Positions 34,072 through 39,529 of a stretch of 39,529 bases of DNA are shown here, piece by piece (position 1 is the stretch's first letter; every line of letters begins with the position of its first letter). The notes under the pieces were generated by a model. That model did no database searches, had not been told where the DNA came from, and saw only the letters and a program-made list of their open reading frames with translations. A program made the translations under genes and the position numbers. Source of the stretch: Synergistaceae bacterium (GTDB lineage Bacteria; Synergistota; Synergistia; Synergistales; Thermovirgaceae). The DNA lies in the NCBI GenBank assembly GCA_012729145.1, contig JAAYDT010000032.1, forward strand, positions 1 to 39,529, written 5' to 3'.

Positions 34072-35188
34072 TTCTCCTCCTGTCCCCCTCGCTGAACCAC
34101 TGACGCGCCAACTCAACTGCCTCCGAGGCATCCCTTGCATATCCATCGGCCCCGATGGACTTCCAGAGATCACCGGCCCCGGAGAAGGCAAGGCCTCCTG
34201 CCATGAACCTCACATCAGCCAGAAAGGGATCGCTCTTTACCTCCGAGATCAGTTCCGCCGCACCCTGCAGGGTAAAGGGCAAGGCAACAGATACAGCGAC
34301 CAGGAAGGGATTCCGTTCCTTTATGAAAGACACGGCACCTGACAGTTCTATGTTGCTCCCAAGGTAGTACACGCTCCAGCCGTCCTCCTCCAGGAGGTCT
34401 GCCACCATCCTTGCGCCTATCTCGTGATGTTCATTCGGCACGGCAGTGACCACGCAGGTCCTCTTGGTCCTCTCCGAGGAGGCTATCCTGGCATAGAGCG
34501 CGGACATGACCCTTCCCGCCACTGCCGAGGCAAGGTGCTCCTCGGCAACTGATACCTCGCCTCTCTCCCACATCCTTCCTATATCGTATAGAGATGGCTG
34601 GAGGATATGGACATAGAGATCACGGATCCCCCCTCGTTCAGCGAGATCCTTCTCTGCCGCCCTGAGGCAAAAACCGTGATCGCCGGTAAGGAGGGCATCC
34701 CTGAAGGCCACTCTCTCGGCCTCTCTCTCCGGGCTTGATGTTAACCCGATCTCGTCAGCATCGAACCTTGTCCTGAGGATAGTTTCATGGTTTTCCAGCA
34801 GCCAAAGGTAGACCGGCATTATCTCGCCGGCCGCCCCCGGGGACACCGTCCTCTCTATGGATGTGATGAACGTCTGGAAGAGCAAGGGAAAGTACTCCGT
34901 GGAGAAGCCGTGGGAAATGTAGGTCCTGTATACCCAGGGCACGGCAAGAGCGAGAAGATCGAACCTGTTGTACAGGAAAACAACGGCCATTGTCCCGGCG
35001 TGGTTCGCATGATTGACCCGCATGGTGCTCACCTGGTTCCCGCCTATCAGGGAGAATATATCATCCCTCGATTCCATGATGGAATCGACCTTTGCCACTA
35101 TCTCGTTCTTCAGGGTCGAGTATTCCACCGCCGCCGGCCGGGAGACCATGGGCAGTCCTGAAATGGAACCCAGAAGGGGATTGGTCAA
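34058..35188 (-). CDS. Cobalamin-binding sensor protein (CarH-like cap and B12 domain)
   Basis: A 376-residue soluble protein. Residues 20-165 are helical and of unknown fold. Residues 165-235 form the four-helix cap with the Wx9EH motif (Trp207, Glu217-His218) that covers the upper face of adenosylcobalamin in CarH. Residues 243-370 form the Rossmann-like B12 domain with ExHxxG (Glu253, His255, Gly258), His255 being the lower ligand. There is no DNA-binding domain, so output probably passes to the overlapping PAS-GGEEF gene. The TTG start has AAAGGAGAGG six bases upstream. A corrinoid methyl-transfer protein is the alternative, but no methyltransferase is nearby. Confidence 0.85.
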   Translation of the reverse strand: MTNPLLGSISGLPMVSRPAAVEYSTLKNEIVAKVDSIMESRDDIFSLIGGNQVSTMRVNHANHAGTMAVVFLYNRFDLLALAVPWVYRTYISHGFSTEYFPLLFQTFITSIERTVSPGAAGEIMPVYLWLLENHETILRTRFDADEIGLTSSPEREAERVAFRDALLTGDHGFCLRAAEKDLAERGGIRDLYVHILQPSLYDIGRMWERGEVSVAEEHLASAVAGRVMSALYARIASSERTKRTCVVTAVPNEHHEIGARMVADLLEEDGWSVYYLGSNIELSGAVSFIKERNPFLVAVSVALPFTLQGAAELISEVKSDPFLADVRFMAGGLAFSGAGDLWKSIGADGYARDASEAVELARQWFSEGDRRRSGQI

Positions 35189-35220
35189 CTGCCGTCCTCT
35201 CCTTTCGGTAATGTTTTAAA

Positions 35221-35230
35221 ATGATATCAT
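35221..35230. promoter_or_regulatory. ATGATATCAT palindrome upstream of the B12 sensor gene
   Basis: A perfect 10-bp palindrome, extended imperfectly by flanking TTTTAA/TTAAAA to about 20 bases. It lies 33 bases before the TTG start of the B12 gene and runs into the stop of the upstream MFS gene. The same 10 bases occur at 37393-37402. An operator or A/T-rich promoter element is possible. Confidence 0.4.
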
Positions 35231-36387
35231 TAAAACCCTTTTTTACCGATGGGCCTCCAGAGAAGAAAGTAGACAGCCGGAGCCGCGAAGAAGAGCATAC
35301 CGGGTATCGCACGGAACGCCCCGGCTACCCCCAGGAAGGAAGAAGCATACCCCAGGATAACGGGGGTTATGAAGAAACAGCCGTCGAGGATGAACCAGAC
35401 AAGGGCTGTGGCCTTCGGGCGCAGTTCAGGAGGAGCAACGTCCCCTATCATGGCCAGCGAGAGGGGGAATCCAACACCCACCCCGATGCCGTAGACGAAA
35501 CCCCAGAAAGCGAAACTCGCTGAAGAACCCGCAAAGGACGTGCCGAAGAGCGAAAGGGAGGTCAACGCAGTCATTGCGGTATAGATGACATCCTTGGGAA
35601 ATATGTCCATGAGCCTGAAACCGACGACCCTTATCAGAATGGCCCCCACTGCGAAAGCCACCATGAAGAACGATGAGAGGAGCCCCTTGCTCATGGCCAG
35701 CGTCGGGATCGAGATTATTGCAGCATCGGTCATGGCATAGATAAAAACGGCAAGAAAGAGCACTCTCGCTCCAGGGAGACGGAAAAGTTCCGGGTAGGTA
35801 CCCCACACCTCCTTTTTCCCGGCCCTGTCCCTGTCCACCCTGGAGAAGGTCGCTCCCACCATGGCGCATGCCAGGGCAACCACAGGACCTATCCAGACAT
35901 AGATACCGTAGCCGTCATGACGAAGCAGCCAGTCCAGGAAAGGCACCACCACCAGGAAAGGCGCCATGGCGCCAATGGTTATAAGGGCGAAGGCCCCTCC
36001 CCGGACTTCCTGGGGGATCACCATGGTCTGGTAGGTGGTCAGGGACACGAGGAATAGCCCGAAACCAAAACCCATGAGTATCCTTGAGAGGATCAGAAGC
36101 GGAAGGGAGACCCCGGAGAGAGCCAGTCCGGTGCTCCCAAGGGCGCAACAGATAGCGGCCCCCGACAGGCTGACCCTGAAGGGGAAGCGTTCCACCAGCA
36201 GAGCCATGAAAGGACGAGGGAGGGTCGCAGCGGCGTAGTAGGCCCCCAGGATCCAGCCTATCGTTGCCTGGGACTTCAGCCCGGCGTGATCCAGGTATAG
36301 GGGCAGCAGAAAGTAGACGTAGCTGAAGCTCATGATTGCGAAGTTGCTTCCTGCCATCCTTGGAAGCAGTTTCCTGACCCTATGCAT
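35230..36387 (-). CDS. MFS transporter
   Basis: A 385-residue major facilitator with twelve predicted helices. The first half contains GWILGAYYAAATLPRPFMAL and FGFGLFLVSLTTYQTMV; the centre has a hydrophilic loop SRVDRDRAGKKEVWG; the second half ends PIGKKGF. It resembles YfcJ/YhhS-type sugar or drug exporters, but the substrate is not evident. ATG 36387 is chosen because GGAGGGCGG precedes it and it overlaps the stop of the EamA gene (ATGCATAG). The frame is open to 36474 without membrane-protein character. It forms a two-gene exporter operon with the EamA gene. Confidence 0.85.
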   Translation of the reverse strand: MHRVRKLLPRMAGSNFAIMSFSYVYFLLPLYLDHAGLKSQATIGWILGAYYAAATLPRPFMALLVERFPFRVSLSGAAICCALGSTGLALSGVSLPLLILSRILMGFGFGLFLVSLTTYQTMVIPQEVRGGAFALITIGAMAPFLVVVPFLDWLLRHDGYGIYVWIGPVVALACAMVGATFSRVDRDRAGKKEVWGTYPELFRLPGARVLFLAVFIYAMTDAAIISIPTLAMSKGLLSSFFMVAFAVGAILIRVVGFRLMDIFPKDVIYTAMTALTSLSLFGTSFAGSSASFAFWGFVYGIGVGVGFPLSLAMIGDVAPPELRPKATALVWFILDGCFFITPVILGYASSFLGVAGAFRAIPGMLFFAAPAVYFLLWRPIGKKGF

Positions 36388-37327
36388 CGGGTCCGCCCTC
36401 CGCAGAGCCCGGCAGATGAACATCGGCCCCGGGGAGGTGAAGGGCTCTCCTGAGGAAGGTATCGCACTCAGCAAGAATAACCCCGAGAAGGATGATCACC
36501 CCCCCGAGGACTACCTGGGAGTTCAGGACCTCCTGGCCGATCATGACGGCAATAACATAGCCGAAAGGGCCTTCAAGGGAGAGAAGAATGGCGGCATGGA
36601 CCTCGGGGCTGAACCTCTGGGCAACGGTCTGGACCAGGAAGGGGATGACCGTAACGAATACGGCTACATAGACAAGCCCCAGCAACGCCGCGGGAGCGAT
36701 GGCACTGACATCGGGGAAGGGCTCGAAGAAAATTGCGCTGGCAAGGAGAAAGACCGTTGCCGAGGCCAGCTGGATGACCGTCAGGGCAATGGGATCCATC
36801 CTCCGGCTCAGGTTGCCCACGGCAAGGACGTGCAGGGCAATACCGAAGGCCAGGACAAGGGACAGGAAATCACCGAAGTTGAAGGTCATCCCCGGAGTGA
36901 AGGCCATGACCAGCAGTCCTGCCGTCGTAAGGAAAGCCCCGACTGTGGCTATTTTTGAGGGCCATCTCCTGTAGAAGAGGGCAAAGAGGAAGGGAACCAT
37001 GACCACATTTGAGGAAGCTATGAAGGACTGCTTCCCGGCGGTCGTGAAAACCAGGCCGATTATATGGGCCACGAAAGTCAGGAAGAGGAGGAAGCCGAGG
37101 AAGCAGCCGAGAAGGATGTCCCTTCTCCCCAGGAACCTGAGGCGCTTACGGAACAGTACCAGCAGTATGGCCGTACTCAGCATGAACCGGGCTGTAAGAA
37201 GCCACATGGGCGAGAAGAAACCCAGGAGCCAGCTGGTCACGCCAAAGCCCGACCCCCAGAATATGGCGATGGTGAACATTGCTCCATCGGCAAGAAGGAC
37301 CCTCTTTCTCTCGTCCAATTCGAGCAC
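36380..37327 (-). CDS. EamA/DMT family transporter
   Basis: A drug/metabolite transporter of about 315 residues with ten helices in two EamA repeats: IFWGSGFGVTSWLLGFFSP opens helix 1, AGKQSFIASSNVVMVPFLFA is the repeat-1 signature, and SPEVHAAILLSLEGPFGYVI is the repeat-2 signature. The start is uncertain: GTG 37327 lies just after AAGGG and places the N-terminus near helix 1, while an ATG at 37402 lies inside the ATGATATCAT palindrome without a ribosome site. It is first in an operon with the overlapping MFS gene. It differs in sequence from the EamA gene at 2453. Confidence 0.85.
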   Translation of the reverse strand: MLELDERKRVLLADGAMFTIAIFWGSGFGVTSWLLGFFSPMWLLTARFMLSTAILLVLFRKRLRFLGRRDILLGCFLGFLLFLTFVAHIIGLVFTTAGKQSFIASSNVVMVPFLFALFYRRWPSKIATVGAFLTTAGLLVMAFTPGMTFNFGDFLSLVLAFGIALHVLAVGNLSRRMDPIALTVIQLASATVFLLASAIFFEPFPDVSAIAPAALLGLVYVAVFVTVIPFLVQTVAQRFSPEVHAAILLSLEGPFGYVIAVMIGQEVLNSQVVLGGVIILLGVILAECDTFLRRALHLPGADVHLPGSAEGGPDA

Positions 37328-37388
37328 CGACCCTTCAGTAATAGTACGTATACAGCATACCACCAGAAATCCGGTTGTGTACAAAGGT

Positions 37389-37402
37389 TGGTATGATATC
37401 AT
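37389..37402 (+). promoter_or_regulatory. Extended -10 promoter overlapping an ATGATATCAT palindrome
   Basis: TGG followed by TATGAT at 37392-37397, about 50 bases before the ATG at 37446. The -10 box is part of the palindrome ATGATATCAT (37393-37402), so a protein bound there would block it. Confidence 0.5.
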
Positions 37403-37445
37403 TCTCTAGCGTGGTCATCCCCCGAACAGGATCGGAGGTCTCACG

Positions 37446-38228
37446 ATGCGCAACCCGAGAATCATACTTGCTGCCCTGCTTGTTATCCTTCTGATGGCTG
37501 GAACTGCCTTTGCCGGCCGGGACCATCAATTCAGGGGAAAAGTCGACGGCCACACAAGGGGCGCTTTGCTCTTCAAGGCCTTTGCAGAAGGTCTGAACCC
37601 CGAGTCGATGGATATGATCCTTGACGAGGAGCCCGACGAGACGGGGCGCGTACGCCACCTGTTCCTCGACCTTTACGGATGCGAGCTGGGCGGCGTAAGA
37701 ATTGAACGACTCGAGATCGAGGCTTTCGACACCGACTTCACCGACCCATGCAGCTGGGAGTCCTCCGGACCGGACGTAGAGGAGATGCTCTTCGTCAATG
37801 CCCGGGCCACCATTCTTGAAAAAGACGTAAACAGGGCCATTTCCGACGCCGTCTTCGGCGACGAGGACGGCAACTGGCACAACCTCTTCCTCGACTTCCG
37901 CAAGAACGGAGTCTACGCCAGTGGGTACTACACTGTCAGGCTGCTTTTCAAGCTGGACATCCTCATCGAGCTCGAGGGCCGTTTCGGTATTGTGGGCGGG
38001 AAGCAGGTCTGGCTCGAGGACTACACCATGAAGGTCAACAGGGTTGATCTGCCCGAAGTACTCACCGACAGGGCCATCAGCCAGATACAGCCGATAATCG
38101 ACCTCAACGAGTTCGTGTTCCCCCTTACCCTGAAGACTGTCATCCAGGAGGAGGACAGGGTCATCCTCGAGAGCAGAAACGAGCCGGAAAGATTTAACGG
38201 TATACGTTACCTCTACTGCTCGGAGTGA
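37446..38228 (+). CDS. LmeA-like (DUF2993) exported lipid-binding protein
   Basis: A 260-residue protein with a signal peptide at 1-23 (MAGTAFA cleavage). The mature part follows the DUF2993/LmeA pattern: GCELGGVRIERLEIEAFDTD, FVNARATILEKDVNRAI, a long strand region VYASGYYTVRLLFKLDILIE, EGRFGIVGGKQVWLEDY, and a final LPEVLTDRAISQIQPIIDL. LmeA binds phospholipids and helps cell-envelope lipid assembly; relatives form an elongated tubular fold. A role in moving or binding lipids outside the inner membrane is plausible. GGAGGT precedes the ATG. The 3' end overlaps the convergent MFS gene by 16 bases. Confidence 0.83.
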   Translation: MRNPRIILAALLVILLMAGTAFAGRDHQFRGKVDGHTRGALLFKAFAEGLNPESMDMILDEEPDETGRVRHLFLDLYGCELGGVRIERLEIEAFDTDFTDPCSWESSGPDVEEMLFVNARATILEKDVNRAISDAVFGDEDGNWHNLFLDFRKNGVYASGYYTVRLLFKLDILIELEGRFGIVGGKQVWLEDYTMKVNRVDLPEVLTDRAISQIQPIIDLNEFVFPLTLKTVIQEEDRVILESRNEPERFNGIRYLYCSE

Positions 38229-39529
38229 CCATTGCCAGGACCGGTCGTAGGGGTTTGATCGTGGCTACAGGCCCCGCCCTGTGAAATTGTGATGTTCCGG
38301 CAGTGGGTCTCGGGGACCCTGAAGGCAAGGGCAAGACCCACAACGGCCCCGGCCAGGCAGAGGGAAAGAGCGCCCCTGTATTGTATCGCTGGCGAATATG
38401 AGGACAGGAGGTCGATCATCGCGCCCATGGCTGGCGGGTAGGCCGCAATGCCTATGAAAAAACCCATATTGAGGACCGAAAGTGCGACCCCCGTGTAGCG
38501 GGGGTTGTTCGTTTCCTTTGTAACGGCTATACAAAGGACCATCGCCATAGAGAAGATACCCATCAACAGGAGGGTGGGCTTCAGTATGACCAGTGGGGGC
38601 ATTCCTGAACCCCAGAAGACTATTACGCTCCACGCTGCAACGTTTAAAGAGCCCACCAGTATCAGTGGCCATCTCCTGGCCCCCACCATGTCTGAGAACT
38701 TCCCGATCATCACCCCTCCGGTCATCGCCCCGATAACCACCAGTGAGACGATCGCGGAGGCTTCATTCCGCGACAGGCCGTAGACATCAACCAGCCAGGG
38801 AACCCCCCAGGCACCGGTAAAGGTGAGCTGGGCGCCTGAAAAGAGTGCGCCAAGGGCAGTGGCAGGCCATATCCCCTTCGATCTCAGCGCAGCCCTCAGG
38901 GCCGGCATGAGATCTGAAGTGTGAACCGACTTCTCGGGCCCCCCGGATGAGACGGGCTCAAAGCCCATCTCTGTCGGCCTGTTCCTTATCAAAAACAGGC
39001 ATACTCCCGTTATGACGAAGGACAGTACTCCTATCCCAGCGAAGGTCATCCTCCAGGTAAAAATACCAACCATCAGAGCCAGGGGTGTCTGAGCTATGAG
39101 CCCGCCGAAATTCCCTATCAGGGTGGTCACCCCTGACATAGTGGCAAATTCCTTCTCGCTGTACCATTCGGATAGCATCTTCAACATGCAGACAAAGACC
39201 GTCGAAGCACCTATGCCCACGATGAACCTTCCCATGTAGGCCCACCCGATAGAAGGGGCAAGACCGAAGATCAATGACCCGGCACCGGAAAGAAAGATCC
39301 CTGCCGAGACGGTGATCCTTGCCCCCAGTGAGTCGGCCAGCATACCGACCGGGATCTGCATGACCATGTAGGCGTAAAAGTACATGGAGGCCAGGTTGCC
39401 GAAGGCCGTTCCCGATATCCCGAAGGCTGCGGCAAGATCCTCCCGCACCACTCCGGCGGCCAGGCGGTGGAAGAAAACTATTATGTATGCAAGGGCCATT
39501 GTGCCCCAGACGACCCACCGGTACCTTCG
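38213..39529 (-). CDS. MFS transporter, 5' end beyond the window
   Basis: A major facilitator with 438 residues inside the window. The frame stays open to the right edge, and the first visible residues (RRYRWVVWGTMALAYIIVFF) look like the normal start of helix 1, so only a few N-terminal residues are missing. Motif A copies are GMLADSLGARITV and GKFSDMVGARRWPLI. The FFHRLAAGVV segment after helix 1 is typical of nitrate/oxalate-like or hexuronate-type MFS proteins. The C-terminal tail after CRNITISQGGACSHD is hydrophilic. The substrate is unknown. A later ATG at 39499 would fall within helix 1 and is not the start. Confidence 0.87.
   Translation of the reverse strand, partial: RRYRWVVWGTMALAYIIVFFHRLAAGVVREDLAAAFGISGTAFGNLASMYFYAYMVMQIPVGMLADSLGARITVSAGIFLSGAGSLIFGLAPSIGWAYMGRFIVGIGASTVFVCMLKMLSEWYSEKEFATMSGVTTLIGNFGGLIAQTPLALMVGIFTWRMTFAGIGVLSFVITGVCLFLIRNRPTEMGFEPVSSGGPEKSVHTSDLMPALRAALRSKGIWPATALGALFSGAQLTFTGAWGVPWLVDVYGLSRNEASAIVSLVVIGAMTGGVMIGKFSDMVGARRWPLILVGSLNVAAWSVIVFWGSGMPPLVILKPTLLLMGIFSMAMVLCIAVTKETNNPRYTGVALSVLNMGFFIGIAAYPPAMGAMIDLLSSYSPAIQYRGALSLCLAGAVVGLALAFRVPETHCRNITISQGGACSHDQTPTTGPGNGHSEQ

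Overview
The window is a gene-dense stretch of bacterial chromosome with high G+C, AGG/AGA-dominated arginine usage and frequent ATA isoleucine codons. It carries 35 protein genes and no rRNA, tRNA, phage, insertion sequence or CRISPR. The mix of an oligopeptide ABC importer, a RocB-like M20 peptidase, a QueT-type importer, many MFS/EamA exporters and many c-di-GMP proteins, together with the codon usage, suggests an amino-acid-fermenting anaerobe of the Synergistota type. That placement is an inference from gene content, not a phylogenetic result.

Layout. 1-2.5 kb: a DJ-1/PfpI protein and a secreted protein built from four tandem repeats. 2.5-3.5 kb: an EamA exporter on the minus strand. 3.6-6.5 kb: overlapping treT-like and otsA-like trehalose genes. 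6.5-7.8 kb: enolase (minus). 7.9-12.5 kb: a PAS-GGDEF protein (plus), then a GAF-GGDEF protein with a small cupin (minus). 12.6-14.8 kb: a class II glutamine amidotransferase, gpsA and an orphan HepT-like protein. 14.8-15.8 kb: a permease split into two overlapping genes (minus). 16.0-18.4 kb: a tRNA nucleotidyltransferase and a membrane protein with a dead GGDEF domain. 18.6-20.9 kb: nitroreductase, MFS exporter, cupin. 21.1-26.7 kb: a five-gene, translationally coupled peptide ABC transporter. 26.7-31.0 kb (minus): M20 peptidase, QueT, PAS-GGDEF-HD-GYP. 31.1-32.3 kb: Fsr-like MFS. 32.3-32.8 kb: gene-free repeat-like DNA. 32.8-35.2 kb: a small hypothetical gene and a B12-sensor/diguanylate cyclase pair. 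35.2-39.5 kb: MFS plus EamA pair, an LmeA-like lipoid-binding protein and an MFS gene cut by the window end.

The most unusual item is the peptide transporter. Its solute-binding protein is a complete circular permutation of the SBP_bac_5 fold: the usual C-terminal half comes first, directly after a new signal peptide, and the usual N-terminal half comes last. Its DppC-type permease carries about 100 extra residues outside the membrane, and its first ATPase gene seems to start at CTG. The second notable item is a cobalamin-binding protein with both CarH-type motifs (Wx9EH and ExHxxG), overlapping a PAS-GGEEF cyclase gene, which looks like a light or adenosylcobalamin input to c-di-GMP.

Five proteins with GGDEF-type domains lie within 40 kb. 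Four have an intact signature and an I-site. The fifth reads GGNQF with the I-site kept, so it may be a c-di-GMP receptor. Recurrent local traits are extended -10 promoters (TGn plus TATAAT-like) without clear -35 boxes, non-canonical start codons at three genes, ATGA-type overlaps, and hairpins placed over or inside the 3' ends of convergent genes.
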